39,770 nucleotides of DNA from SZUA-229 sp036567985. GTDB lineage: Bacteria; Pseudomonadota; Gammaproteobacteria; SZUA-229. The position numbers were made by a program, and so were the translations under genes. This document shows, piece after piece, positions 14,244-22,521 of this stretch (position 1 is the first letter of the stretch; the number at the start of each line of letters is the position of its first letter). The notes below the pieces were generated by a model. The model did not search any database and was not told where the DNA came from. It saw only the letters and a list, made by a program, of their open reading frames with translations. The stretch spans positions 1-39,770 of the forward strand of contig DATCTK010000064.1 in the NCBI GenBank assembly GCA_036567985.1. The letters run 5' to 3'.

Positions 14244-14546
14244 ATGGCGTTAACCAAAGCCGATATGGCTGAGCGATTGTTTGAAGAGCTAGGACTCAAC
14301 AAGCGAGAAGCCAAAGAGTTGGTTGAACTGTTTTTTGAAGAAGTACGCGAAGCACTGGAAGATACCTATAACGTAAAACTCTCCGGTTTCGGGAATTTCA
14401 CATTAAGAGATAAAACGCAGCGTCCGGGCCGTAACCCCAAAACAGGGGAAGAAATCCCGATTTGTGCGCGGCGCGTGGTTACTTTTCGTCCTGGTCAAAA
14501 ATTAAAACAAAGAGTTGAGGACTATGCTGGAAGCCAGCAACAATAA
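14244..14546 (+). CDS. ihfA: Integration host factor alpha subunit
   Basis: A DNA-bending nucleoid protein, active as a heterodimer with IhfB. The 100 residues include MALTKADMAERLFEELGLNK, KLSGFGNFTLRDK and the DNA-intercalating arm RPGRNPKTGEEIPI with P65 at the expected tip. The pheT end supplies GGAG upstream of its ATG. The pheST-ihfA order is conserved in gammaproteobacteria. It overlaps the following MerR-family gene. Confidence 0.98.
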   Translation: MALTKADMAERLFEELGLNKREAKELVELFFEEVREALEDTYNVKLSGFGNFTLRDKTQRPGRNPKTGEEIPICARRVVTFRPGQKLKQRVEDYAGSQQQ

Positions 14547-14880
14547 CGAATTACCCGTAATCCCCAGTAAACGTTATTTCACCATTGGTGAAGTCAGCGA
14601 GCTATGTGGTGTAAAGCCCCATGTGCTGCGTTACTGGGAGCAGGAATTTTCACAGCTGAAGCCGGTAAAGCGCCGTGGCAATCGCCGCTACTACCAGCGT
14701 CACGACGTGATCCTGATTCGCCAGATCAGAAGCCTGCTGTACGATCAGGGCTTCACCATCGGTGGCGCGCGCCAGCAGCTCACCGGTGAACAGGCGAAGG
14801 AAGATTCCTCGCAGAGCAACCAGATTGTTAAGCAGATTCGTAACGAGCTGGAAGAGATTCTGCAGTTGTTGAAGAAATAA
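14524..14880 (+). CDS. MerR-family transcriptional regulator (after ihfA)
   Basis: A 118-residue protein with a MerR winged helix: YFTIGEVSELCGVKPHVLRYWEQEF (HTH), RRGNRRYYQRHDV (wing) and a second helix pair with IRSLLYDQGFTIGGAR, then a short C-terminal coiled coil and no sensor domain. This small MerR protein commonly follows ihfA in gammaproteobacteria; its targets are unknown. The ATG at 14524 overlaps the ihfA 3' end by 23 bp. A TTG at 14515 is an alternative start. The operon ends in a strong terminator. Confidence 0.9.
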   Translation: MLEASNNNELPVIPSKRYFTIGEVSELCGVKPHVLRYWEQEFSQLKPVKRRGNRRYYQRHDVILIRQIRSLLYDQGFTIGGARQQLTGEQAKEDSSQSNQIVKQIRNELEEILQLLKK

Positions 14881-14918
14881 AGACAGCCAGAAGCGGGAAT
14901 AACCGCCCATGGGCAAAT

Positions 14919-14957
14919 AAAAAAAGGCCCACCTGATTCAGGTGGGCCTTTTTTTTG
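14919..14957. terminator. Bidirectional terminator
   Basis: A run of A, then GGCCCACCTG, a short loop, CAGGTGGGCC and a run of eight T form a strong intrinsic terminator in both directions. On the plus strand it ends the pheST-ihfA-merR unit. On the minus strand it follows a tRNA-Pro 3' fragment, at the position a tRNA terminator would occupy. Confidence 0.9.
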
Positions 14958-14960
14958 TGG

Positions 14961-14979
14961 TTGGTCGATGACAGGGTTT
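14961..14979 (-). pseudogene. Degenerate tRNA-Pro 3' fragment
   Basis: On the minus strand AAACCCTGTCATCGACCAA is a slightly diverged copy of the tRNA-Pro 3' end AAATCCTGTCGTCCCGACCA. It follows the hairpin element at 14980-15114 and precedes a terminator. Confidence 0.65.
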
Positions 14980-15114
14980 ATGTATCACATTCCTGTGACT
15001 ACTCAGGCCTGATAACCGATGCAACTGAAGTTTATCTACCTAATTCGCGTTCCCTTCGGGCCGTGGTGGATAAAGAGTAATCCACCACGTTCAAAATTGC
15101 TCCCGGCAATTTTG
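14980..15114 (-). mobile_element. tRNA-associated hairpin element, Pro copy A
   Basis: Read on the minus strand after CGGTTCA: hairpin 1 CAAAATTGC/GCAATTTTG with loop CGGGA (15092-15114), GAA spacer, hairpin 2 CGTGGTGGA/TCCACCACG (15062-15089), CCCGAAGGG (15052-15060), a longer middle, and a terminal hairpin TCACA/TGTGA with GGAA in the loop (14985-14998). The tRNA-Pro 3' fragment then resumes. The 135-bp length exceeds the 85-bp copies because of the middle part. Confidence 0.7.
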
Positions 15115-15153
15115 TGAACCGATACGCTCCGCTAACGAACGCATTCTGGCATT

Positions 15154-15209
15154 CCGACCAAACATAAAAAAAGCCACCATAGAAGGTGGCTTTTTTTATG
15201 TTTGGTCGG
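15154..15209. terminator. 25-bp perfect hairpin with inverted tRNA ends
   Basis: Positions 15154-15178 pair perfectly with 15185-15209 around a 6-nt loop. The inner part (A7-GCCACC / GGTGGC-T7) is an intrinsic terminator in both directions. The outer part is CCGACCAAACAT, that is, the tRNA-Pro 3' end in both orientations. It terminates the 3' fragment at 15203 on the minus strand and also marks an inverted tRNA end on the plus strand. Confidence 0.8.
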
Positions 15210-15222
15210 GACGACAGGATTT
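15203..15222 (-). pseudogene. tRNA-Pro 3'-end fragment
   Basis: On the minus strand AAATCCTGTCGTCCCGACCA repeats exactly the last 20 nt of the intact tRNA-Pro at 15402. It follows the 85-bp element at 15223-15307 and has its own terminator. Confidence 0.85.
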
Positions 15223-15307
15223 ATGGAATACATCCATGTATTCCACCCTTTCAGGGCCATGGAGATAAACAGCATCTCCATGTTACAAATCGCTCCCGGC
15301 GATTTGT
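15223..15307 (-). mobile_element. tRNA-associated hairpin element, Pro copy B
   Basis: An 85-bp element on the minus strand after CGGTTCA. Hairpin 1 is ACAAATCGC/GCGATTTGT with loop CGGGA (15285-15307). Hairpin 2 is CATGGAGAT/ATCTCCATG (15258-15282). CCCTGAAAGGG follows (15246-15256). The terminal hairpin GGAATACA/TGTATTCC has TGGA at the tip (15225-15244). It is flanked 3' by AAATCC of the tRNA fragment. It has the same length as the Val copy at 5418 but almost no shared stem sequence. Confidence 0.75.
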
Positions 15308-15365
15308 TGAACCGATACGCTCGGTAAAAAACACCTCGCTAGAACGAATACCTGTGACCCGCTCA

Positions 15366-15399
15366 AATAAAAAGGGCCGCCATAAGGCGACCCTTTATA
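15366..15399 (-). terminator. tRNA-Pro terminator
   Basis: On the minus strand AAAGGGTCGCC-TTAT-GGCGGCCCTTTTT forms a stem with one U-G pair and a T-run, placed directly after the tRNA-Pro CCA. Confidence 0.8.
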
Positions 15400-15401
15400 T
15401 T

Positions 15402-15478
15402 TGGTCGGGACGACAGGATTTGAACCTGTGACCACCACACCCCCAGTGTGGTGCGCTACCAGACTGCGCTACGCCCCG
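15402..15478 (-). tRNA. tRNA-Pro (anticodon GGG)
   Basis: The minus-strand cloverleaf has acceptor CGGGGCG/CGTCCCG, D arm GCGCAGTCTGGTAGCGC, anticodon arm CCACA-CTGGGGG-TGTGG with GGG as anticodon, T arm CACAGG-TTCAAAT-CCTGT and encoded CCA. The 77-nt length is normal. It reads CCC/CCU proline codons. Two copies of its 3' end with hairpin elements and terminators lie downstream in the direction of transcription. Confidence 0.96.
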
Positions 15479-15591
15479 AAGAGGCTGTGAATTCTACACT
15501 GTGTCACTCGCTTGTAAAAGTAATTTCTTATATATCAACTGATTAGGCCGGTAAATCAGCGGCGGTACGGCTTTATGCATAATAGTCGGGT

Positions 15592-16419
15592 TTAAGCCTT
15601 CTCCAGTGCCTCTTGCAGGCGCAGCTGCAATATGTTCACAAAGGCCGGGTGCTCTGCAATCAGCGGGCTGATGGCAACCTTGAAGCCCGGGTGCTGTTGC
15701 ATCACGGAATCACAGATCTGCACGATATCGCCGTTTTCGCCGGCGTGGCGTCCGGGCAGGAAGAACATCATAATCACCAGTGCCGTATTTGCGCCGACTT
15801 CCGCTTTCTGGCTTAGCCAGTGTTCCAGCAGGTCGCCGTTAAAGTCGTATTCCTTGCCTTCGCGGCGTTCCATTACCGCCTGTTCCAGGCGGGTGCCATC
15901 GGCCAGCCTGCTTTGCACTCTTTGTGTCAGGTCTTGCCGTACCTCGGTGACCCGGGGAATGGGGGAGCCGTGATCGACCAGCACCAGGTTCTGCAGTGGC
16001 AGATTATGCTGCGCGGCGGTTTGCTGAATGTGGTCGTGGATGATATCGACCAGCAGCGGCTCGCCCTCGGGCAGGGGATAGATGACCTCGGCCAGCTGCA
16101 GACTGAAATCACCGTATTGCTGGCGCAACTTGTCGGCTTCATCGGGTACAAACGAGGTGAGGGCCTTGCTCTTGCCGAAGAAAACCGGCAGCAGGATAAA
16201 TTCGGTCACGCCGGCGCTGAGCTGTTGCTGCATAAACTCACTAAACACCTGTGCCGGCTTGCCATCAATCTCGTTTGCCGCAATGCGGTTGGCATGTTGC
16301 AGTGACACCGGATGGATGGTCTGGCCTGACTGTTCTGAGAGCTGTTGCGCCAGGCGGCGCAGTTGCAGTGTGGCACCGGGCTGGGTGGAGCCATTGTCAC
16401 AGAGTAGAATAACGGGCAT
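15592..16419 (-). CDS. CbiX/SirB-like two-domain chelatase homologue
   Basis: A 275-residue protein with two CbiX-type halves. The second half has LVLVDHGSPIPRVTEVRQ, the usual DHGS strand whose His belongs to the metal site. The first half begins MPVILLCDNGSTQPGA, with Asn in place of that His, and continues with FILLPVFFGKS. The C-terminal half holds a glycine- and histidine-containing FFLPGRHAGENGD segment. Family members insert Co or Fe into sirohydrochlorin, but the altered first motif and lack of tetrapyrrole neighbours make the substrate uncertain. It is alone, between tRNA-Pro and the cold-shock gene. Confidence 0.75.
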   Translation of the reverse strand: MPVILLCDNGSTQPGATLQLRRLAQQLSEQSGQTIHPVSLQHANRIAANEIDGKPAQVFSEFMQQQLSAGVTEFILLPVFFGKSKALTSFVPDEADKLRQQYGDFSLQLAEVIYPLPEGEPLLVDIIHDHIQQTAAQHNLPLQNLVLVDHGSPIPRVTEVRQDLTQRVQSRLADGTRLEQAVMERREGKEYDFNGDLLEHWLSQKAEVGANTALVIMMFFLPGRHAGENGDIVQICDSVMQQHPGFKVAISPLIAEHPAFVNILQLRLQEALEKA

Positions 16420-16791
16420 TCAGCGATCCTGTTGGTTGCGTCTGGTAATGTGCGCTCTATTCTAGGGTAAATGGCGCTGAAAATACCCTCGAAAAACCGA
16501 TAGAATTTTCAGATATTTTTATAAAAGTTGTACAGGGGAGTTGTTGGTGGCGTGGTTTAAAGGGCTGAAAGGCCGCTACAGCGGGCTTTGGCGAGACAGA
16601 CCGGCGGTTTGCATTTATTTGTATTTAGCGATGAATAAAGCTGGTGTTTTTAGCTGGAATGCTGTTAGAATCCATCTCGATACATTCTTTTCTGGTTCTT
16701 TCAGCAGTACTTTATCAAGCACTATCCTGTGAATTTCCTCGTAAGATGTGTAACAAAACCCCTAATTAATAATGCTCAATGAGGTAATATC
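16420..16791. other. Intergenic region before the cold-shock gene
   Basis: This 372-bp divergent gap separates the CbiX-like gene from the cold-shock gene. It probably holds the cold-shock promoter and a long 5' leader, as usual for cspA-type genes. A TATAAA at 16520-16525 is the clearest -10-like box but lacks a good -35. The open frame at 16541-16732 has no ribosome-binding site or family resemblance. I see no tRNA or repeat. Confidence 0.4.
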
Positions 16792-16992
16792 ATGGCAACA
16801 GGTACCGTTAAATGGTTTGATGAATCTAAAGGCTTCGGCTTTATTACTCCTGCTGATGGCAGCAAAGATGTGTTTGCACATTTCTCTGCTATTCAAAGCG
16901 ATGGCTTCCGTACACTGGCTGAAGGCCAGGAAGTTACATACGATGTAGAGCAAGGCCCTAAAGGTCCTCAGGCTGCTAACATCAAGTGTTAA
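16792..16992 (+). CDS. CspA-family cold-shock protein
   Basis: A 66-residue single cold-shock domain, a nucleic-acid chaperone that melts RNA structure. RNP1 is KGFGFI (residues 13-18) and RNP2 is VFAHF (27-31); the ending GPQAANI is standard. AGGTAATATC precedes the ATG. The paralogue type (CspA, CspD, CspE) cannot be assigned from sequence alone. A two-hairpin 3' region with a terminator follows. Confidence 0.95.
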   Translation: MATGTVKWFDESKGFGFITPADGSKDVFAHFSAIQSDGFRTLAEGQEVTYDVEQGPKGPQAANIKC

Positions 16993-16993
16993 T

Positions 16994-17064
16994 CCAGACT
17001 CCGGGGTTTAACCCCGGGTCTGGCGCTTGAAAAAGCCCCGTCAGTTTCTGGCGGGGCTTTTTTT
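16994..17064 (+). terminator. Cold-shock gene terminator
   Basis: A first hairpin CCAGAC...GTCTGG (16994-17023) with a CCGGGG/CCCCGG core is followed by AAAAGCCCCG/CGGGGCTTTT (17031-17061) and a T-run. The second is a classical intrinsic terminator. Confidence 0.9.
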
Positions 17065-17134
17065 ATGGGGTATTCCGAGAGAGGCAAGCAGTCATTGGTC
17101 CCTGGTCGTTTGTCTTTAGTCAGACCCGACGAAC

Positions 17135-17174
17135 GACAAACGACAAATGACTAACGACTAACGACTAACGACTA
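17135..17174 (+). repeat. 7-bp tandem repeat (GACTAAC)
   Basis: GACAAAC, GACAAAT, then GACTAAC three times and a partial unit. The imperfect inverse of the left part (GTCATTGGTC...CGTTTGTC) lies at 17090-17115, so the region could fold. It is a simple-sequence repeat in the gap upstream of the beta-CASP gene. Confidence 0.85.
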
Positions 17175-17261
17175 CCAGGCAGTGCATGGTTGTCTGCACA
17201 TGACTTTTCGTCAGAAAGTGTTATTGTGAAAAAATACTGACATATTCTGCATGGAGACAAG

Positions 17262-18662
17262 ATGGCACAACTGACATTTTATGGCGCGGTAGACGGGGTC
17301 ACCGGATCGGCTTACCTGTTGCAAACCGATAAGGTAACACTGCTACTGGATTGCGGATTGTTTCAGGGGCGTCGTGAAGAAGAGGACGCCAATAAGGATG
17401 CGTTCCCGTTTGATATTGCGCGGATTGATGCAGTGGTGTTATCCCATGCCCACCTGGATCACTCCGGTCGTTTACCCAAGCTGGTGGCAGAGGGTTTTAA
17501 CGGGCCGATTTTTATGACGTTTCCCACAGCCGATCTGCTGGATGTGATGCTCAAAGATGCCGCGTCATTACAGGAACGGGATGTGGAGTGGGAGAACAAA
17601 CGCCGTCGTCGTTCAGGCAAGGAAGAAATTGAACCCATCTACACGCTGGATGATGTGGAAACCACGCTGTCACTGTGTGAGGGTTTAGATTACGGCGAGC
17701 GCCAGCAGATTGCCGATGGGGTTGAAGTGCGCTTTAACGATGCCGGGCATATCCTGGGTTCCTCCATTGTCGAGTTATTTATAACAGAGCAGGGCGAACA
17801 GAAGAAACTGGTGTTTTCCGGTGACCTGGGCAATAGCTGCGCCGCGCTGTTGCGTGATCCGGTGACGATTGAAGAGGCGGATGTGTTATTGCTGGAGTCC
17901 ACCTACGGTGACCGCAACCACCGGCCGATGGATGAAACCCTGCAGGAATTTGAAGACATCATTGTTGAGGCGTCGGAGAATGGCGGCAATATTATGATTC
18001 CGTCATTTGCGGTGGGGCGTACCCAGGAGATTATTTTTCATCTGGGTGAGCTGTACCAGAAAGGCCTGCTTAAGCACCAGGCGGTTTACCTGGACAGCCC
18101 GATGGCGATTGCGGTGACCGAAATTTATCACCGCTACCAGAATGTCTTTAACCGGGAAGATAGAAACACACTGCGCCGTGGTAAAAATGCCAGCCTGCAC
18201 ACGTTTCTGCCAGTGCTGCGTTACACCACCTCCACCGAAGAGTCGATGGCATTGAATAAAATTGAAGCCGGTGCGATTATTATTGCCGGCAGTGGCATGT
18301 GTACCGGCGGGCGCATTCGTCATCATTTCAAACACAATATCTGGCGACGCAATGCCCATGTGGTGATTGTCGGTTACCAGGCGATTGGTACGCCGGGACG
18401 CGCACTGGTGGATGGTGCCAAAACCTTCAGAATCGGCAACGATGAAATCCAGGTGAATGCGGCGATTCATACACTGGGTGGTTTTTCGGCCCATGCCAGT
18501 CAGTCGCAGTTAATCGACTGGGTCAGTCATTTCAAACAGCCGCACCCGAAACTGTATCTGATTCACGGTGAAGGCGATGCCAAGCTGGCACTGCAGCAGC
18601 GTCTGAAAAAAGAAAACTGGGATGCACAGATTCCAGAATATGGCGAGAGTATAACCTTCTAG
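17262..18662 (+). CDS. Beta-CASP metallo-beta-lactamase-fold RNA hydrolase
   Basis: A 466-residue metallo-hydrolase of the CPSF73/YsH1-like beta-CASP group, whose members are mostly RNA nucleases. SHAHLDHSG (residues 61-69) supplies the HxHxDH metal ligands; H in DAGHILGSS and D in FSGDLG are further ligands; a beta-CASP cap with SFAVGRTQEI and SGMCTGGRIRHH is followed by the RMMBL segment GGFSAHASQSQLIDW and a final IHGEGDAKLALQ. It starts at ATG with a GGAG-like GGAGACAAG upstream. It is monocistronic and converges with tamB. RNA cleavage is inferred from family. Confidence 0.9.
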   Translation: MAQLTFYGAVDGVTGSAYLLQTDKVTLLLDCGLFQGRREEEDANKDAFPFDIARIDAVVLSHAHLDHSGRLPKLVAEGFNGPIFMTFPTADLLDVMLKDAASLQERDVEWENKRRRRSGKEEIEPIYTLDDVETTLSLCEGLDYGERQQIADGVEVRFNDAGHILGSSIVELFITEQGEQKKLVFSGDLGNSCAALLRDPVTIEEADVLLLESTYGDRNHRPMDETLQEFEDIIVEASENGGNIMIPSFAVGRTQEIIFHLGELYQKGLLKHQAVYLDSPMAIAVTEIYHRYQNVFNREDRNTLRRGKNASLHTFLPVLRYTTSTEESMALNKIEAGAIIIAGSGMCTGGRIRHHFKHNIWRRNAHVVIVGYQAIGTPGRALVDGAKTFRIGNDEIQVNAAIHTLGGFSAHASQSQLIDWVSHFKQPHPKLYLIHGEGDAKLALQQRLKKENWDAQIPEYGESITF

Positions 18663-18693
18663 TGCAGTGCCGGTTTGAAGCAGTCAGTGGTGT

Positions 18694-21600
18694 TTAGCGT
18701 TCTATGGTATAGAACAGATCTGCACCCTGGTACTCGCCGCTCTCCGCCTTGAGCTGCCATTTTTCCGAAATCTGGTAGCGCACCGCAAAGGTGTTAAACG
18801 CTTCGACCAGACCCACGCCATAACTGATATACAGTTTTGGTGACAGGTAGCGCCCCATGACCAGTGAGGCCTGGTCACCGCCATCGCTGCTTTCAACGCG
18901 CATTTCGTCGAGGCCAAATCGGTCACCAATCAGTCGCGCAAATTTATCGCCACCGGCCAGTCCCAGTGCAAGTGCTGCCTTTGCCATGGTGGCGCCTTCC
19001 TCGTCCGAGGTGTTTTCCATGGGCCTGCCCAGTAACAGATAGGACAGGGCATCGGTCTCACCCATGGCCGGTATGGAAAACAGTTCCAGTACGGGCTGAT
19101 TCAAACTGCCACGTGCTTTGATACCGGCGGTGACATCGCCGGTTACACGCACCGCGCGAATATCCAGCCCGGGATTGGTTAAGGGGCCACCACTGAACAG
19201 TAATCGACCGTCGGTAATATCTAGCCGTTGCCCGTAGGCGCGGTAGCGGCCTTCGGGGATGTTCAGCTCGCCACTGGCGGTGGTCAGCTCGCCGGGTTGA
19301 TCGATGAGTAACAGGCTGCCACTGAATCGGCCTTCGAAACCGAAGCCATAAAAACTGACCCGATCCCCCAGTGTCAGTCGAATGCGCGAGCTGATCTGCC
19401 AGGCGTCCTGCGGTTTCGATTCACCGCCAACAATTACCACGTCATCGGACACGGTCACCGCGGTGCTGATGTCTTTAGGCTGCAGACGGGCATAGGGGAT
19501 GTGTACATCGCCGCGCACATCCAGTTTTCGCTGCTCAATACTCAGTTGTAAATCCGGCGAGGCATGAACCACCACTTCAGGTATGCGCGCTACTTCAATG
19601 TCCTTGCCCTGGATGTTCATCTCAGTTGGCCAGCCGCGTTTTGCATTCAGCAGGGTGTGCCCGCGGATTACAAGCTCGCCGTCACCGGAGCGGGCACTGC
19701 CGCGAAACTGCAGTCGTTGCTGCGCATCGGTATGGCTGCGCAGGTTGAGTTGCTTTATGCTCAGTCCGAGTCGTGGTACCTGCAGCTGCGCATTCAGCAG
19801 TTTTATCTGTGCCGCGAGCTCAGGTTTCTCCAATGTGCCAGTGGCCGAAGCATCGAGTGAGAATTCACCCTGAAGGTGCTGTAACTCGGGAACCAGGACT
19901 TCAATCAGGGTTAGTCTGTGTAACTGCAGTTTAGCCTTACTGTTAATGGACTGTTGGGGACGAATATCCAGCGCATTGGCACCGGGCAGTGTCACTTCAA
20001 TCTGCAAGCCATCACTGTTTTGCATGGCCAGTTGCCCACTGGCTTCAATGCCCTCATCGTTCAGTTGAATATTTATTTTTCCACTGCTGTAGTTCAGGGC
20101 TTCGCTGTCTGTGTCAAAGGGTGGAAACTGAATATGACCCTCGGGCAAATCTAGTTGCGCAAACCCCTGCAATTTTGCTGCAGACAGATCATGCAGTCGT
20201 TCACCCAGTATGAGTTGTAATTGTGCACTGGCATGGGCAGTGCCATTGAATTTTAACTCGGGGGATAGCCAGTGGCTAAAGGGCAGGAGCGGAAAATGCT
20301 GGCTGCTAAGGCTGGATTGCCAGTGGCGATTGTCGCCCTTGATCGATGCACAGAATTCAGCCTGTTGTGTATTGCGCCAGCACAAGGGGGCAATATTAAG
20401 CGATTGCGCCGCCAGGGTTAATTCAGCGGGTGCCTTGAGTTGCCACTGTCCGTAGTGCTGGCTCATCAGGTTTGCCTTTAATAATTGTCCCTGCCATTGC
20501 TCATTAATGGCCTGACCGCTTACCTCAACCTGTAGCGAGTCGGTTTCATTCTGTGCATTGAGTGACATCTGCTGGCCATCGCTGACCAGCTGCAGTGATT
20601 GAAGTTGATAATCCTCATAGGCCAGATCAATGGCGTTAAGCTGTAACTTGATCTTCTGCCATTGAAACAGGTCAAGGGATACGGTGCCATCAAGTTGAGC
20701 GATTTGGTAATCCTGTATGCGCAGTGACTTCGCTTTAAAGTCACTGTTAATCAGTGGCGCGTCGGCTGAACCTTTAAGCGAACCGATGGCGTTAAATTCG
20801 CCACTGGCCTCCGGGTAGAGTTCTGCCAGTTCGGTGGCATTGATGCGCCAGTTCAGGTCCCATTGCCTCGCCAGCCTGCCCTGGACGTGAACCTTCGCAG
20901 TGCCCGAGCTGAAGTTAAGTTGCTTGATATCAAGGCCATGGTTCTGCCAGTCTAACTGGCCACGCAGGCTCACCGGATACCCGCGCAGCGTGCCAGTCAG
21001 TTGACGGATCTGTGTGGTTGCCGTTAACTGCTGTTTAACCTCGCCCTTACTGCTCAGTTGTGCATCGAGTTTACCGTTGAATTCGTCCAGCACCGGCCAT
21101 TGCTGACCGAGTGGCTGTGGCCACAAGCCTGCAGGGTTGATATTGCGTGCCTGTATCTCGGCCTGCCAGTTGAAATGGCTTGTCCAGTCCAGCTGGCCAG
21201 TGGCAAGTAATTCGCCGTGGGCGCTAACCACGCGCAGGCTGTCAAATTCAAGACCCTGTAAACTACCGTTGCCATTAGCTGTCCAGATGGATGGCGGTGA
21301 CTCTGCAAAGGGCTGCTCGGTTTGTATCTGAAAACGGTAGTGCTGCAGATTACCCGCAATGCTTGCCTTACCCTCTGCACTGTTAAACCAGGGCGATGCC
21401 TGCAGTGGCCAGTAGAGGTTTTGCCAGGATAACTTAAGTTTAAATGCTTCAGTGTTGTTGCTCGGCTGCCATTCACCACTGGCATTGAGTTGCGTGCTGG
21501 GGGCACTGGTGTTCGTTGCCGATTCACGGTGCTGCAATTTCAGGTTTTGCAGTTGAATGGGGCCATCAATGCTGCCACGCAGATTAAAATCCGCCCTGAA

Positions 21601-22521
21601 CTCGCCAGGCAGTGTCGGATCGCCGTTGAACTGTCCGGCCAGGGAGGTCGACAGTTCTGCCATTTGCAGATCACCCCTGGCTTTAACATCAACTGAGCCG
21701 ATAAAAGTCGGCGCGGTTTTATAGATTGCACCAAGTTTTACTTCACTGGCGTCCAGTGTGGCCTGCCAGCGAGGCTCTGTTAAGGGTTCGTTCAGTTCAA
21801 GTTTCAGTGTGCCCTGTAACGCACCGGTAAACTGTTGTGTGAGTTGCGTGCTCTGACTATTACCTTCAAGGGAGCCTTTGGCAGATAACAATGTATCGTC
21901 CCGTTGAAGCTGCCAGTCAAGATCAAGTTGGTGGCGGTAATTGCCTGAGGGACGCAGCGTGCCATTCAGTCTGGCATTAAATTGTTCGGCCTGAACCGAT
22001 AACTGATCAATGGTGATCTCGCCAAACAGTGAGCTGGCCGACAATGTGAGTTGTTGCAGCTCAACCATGTCTGAGCCGCGAATGAGTTGCAGCGAATCCA
22101 TCTGCAGTTGCTGCAGTTCAATCGGCCAGGGTAAATCAATCTCGGGCAGGCTGAATGGTGGCTGATCCGATGCAGTGGGTTCGGGCGTTGTTAGTGCCTG
22201 TTCTATCCGGGTGTTATGTAGAGCAACCTGGCGGATATTTAGTTTACCGCGCAGTAAAGACAGCGGCTGCCAGTCGATAATCAGCTGCTCACTGTTAAAC
22301 TGTAAGCCATCAAGCTGGTAGTCCAGTTGTGTAATCTTTACCGGGCCAAACAGTTTTCCCTGCAGTGATTCAAACTGCAGCTGACCGGGAATGCTACCGC
22401 GCAGTTGCTGGTAACTCCAGTTAAGTGCGCTGGATGAATTGCCCAGCCAGATGATAACGCCACCCAGTAATATCAGCAGCAGGGCGAACAGCTTCAGCCA
22501 TTTGTGTTGTAGTTTACGCAT
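18694..22521 (-). CDS. tamB: Translocation and assembly module subunit TamB
   Basis: A 1275-residue AsmA-like/DUF490 protein. A single N-terminal anchor (KLFALLLILLGGVIIWLGN, about residues 10-28) is followed by a long repetitive beta-rich periplasmic region and the conserved C-terminal TamB domain with GELNIPEGRYRAYGQRLDI and LLGRPMEN. TamB spans the periplasm, works with TamA, and is also implicated in phospholipid transport to the outer membrane. Its ATG overlaps the tamA stop codon by one base (TAATG), which indicates translational coupling. The length matches the E. coli protein (about 1260). Confidence 0.95.
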   Translation of the reverse strand: MRKLQHKWLKLFALLLILLGGVIIWLGNSSSALNWSYQQLRGSIPGQLQFESLQGKLFGPVKITQLDYQLDGLQFNSEQLIIDWQPLSLLRGKLNIRQVALHNTRIEQALTTPEPTASDQPPFSLPEIDLPWPIELQQLQMDSLQLIRGSDMVELQQLTLSASSLFGEITIDQLSVQAEQFNARLNGTLRPSGNYRHQLDLDWQLQRDDTLLSAKGSLEGNSQSTQLTQQFTGALQGTLKLELNEPLTEPRWQATLDASEVKLGAIYKTAPTFIGSVDVKARGDLQMAELSTSLAGQFNGDPTLPGEFRADFNLRGSIDGPIQLQNLKLQHRESATNTSAPSTQLNASGEWQPSNNTEAFKLKLSWQNLYWPLQASPWFNSAEGKASIAGNLQHYRFQIQTEQPFAESPPSIWTANGNGSLQGLEFDSLRVVSAHGELLATGQLDWTSHFNWQAEIQARNINPAGLWPQPLGQQWPVLDEFNGKLDAQLSSKGEVKQQLTATTQIRQLTGTLRGYPVSLRGQLDWQNHGLDIKQLNFSSGTAKVHVQGRLARQWDLNWRINATELAELYPEASGEFNAIGSLKGSADAPLINSDFKAKSLRIQDYQIAQLDGTVSLDLFQWQKIKLQLNAIDLAYEDYQLQSLQLVSDGQQMSLNAQNETDSLQVEVSGQAINEQWQGQLLKANLMSQHYGQWQLKAPAELTLAAQSLNIAPLCWRNTQQAEFCASIKGDNRHWQSSLSSQHFPLLPFSHWLSPELKFNGTAHASAQLQLILGERLHDLSAAKLQGFAQLDLPEGHIQFPPFDTDSEALNYSSGKINIQLNDEGIEASGQLAMQNSDGLQIEVTLPGANALDIRPQQSINSKAKLQLHRLTLIEVLVPELQHLQGEFSLDASATGTLEKPELAAQIKLLNAQLQVPRLGLSIKQLNLRSHTDAQQRLQFRGSARSGDGELVIRGHTLLNAKRGWPTEMNIQGKDIEVARIPEVVVHASPDLQLSIEQRKLDVRGDVHIPYARLQPKDISTAVTVSDDVVIVGGESKPQDAWQISSRIRLTLGDRVSFYGFGFEGRFSGSLLLIDQPGELTTASGELNIPEGRYRAYGQRLDITDGRLLFSGGPLTNPGLDIRAVRVTGDVTAGIKARGSLNQPVLELFSIPAMGETDALSYLLLGRPMENTSDEEGATMAKAALALGLAGGDKFARLIGDRFGLDEMRVESSDGGDQASLVMGRYLSPKLYISYGVGLVEAFNTFAVRYQISEKWQLKAESGEYQGADLFYTIER

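Noticed and set aside
15186..15431. Open frame of 81 codons opposite tRNA-Pro
   Set aside because: It overlaps the terminator, element B and the tRNA itself and has no initiation signal.
16541..16732. Open frame of 63 codons upstream of the cold-shock gene
   Set aside because: No convincing ribosome-binding site or family resemblance; it lies in the probable promoter and leader region of the cold-shock gene.
17090..17174. Repeats before the beta-CASP gene considered as a CRISPR array
   Set aside because: The unit is 7 bp with no spacers; it is a simple-sequence repeat.
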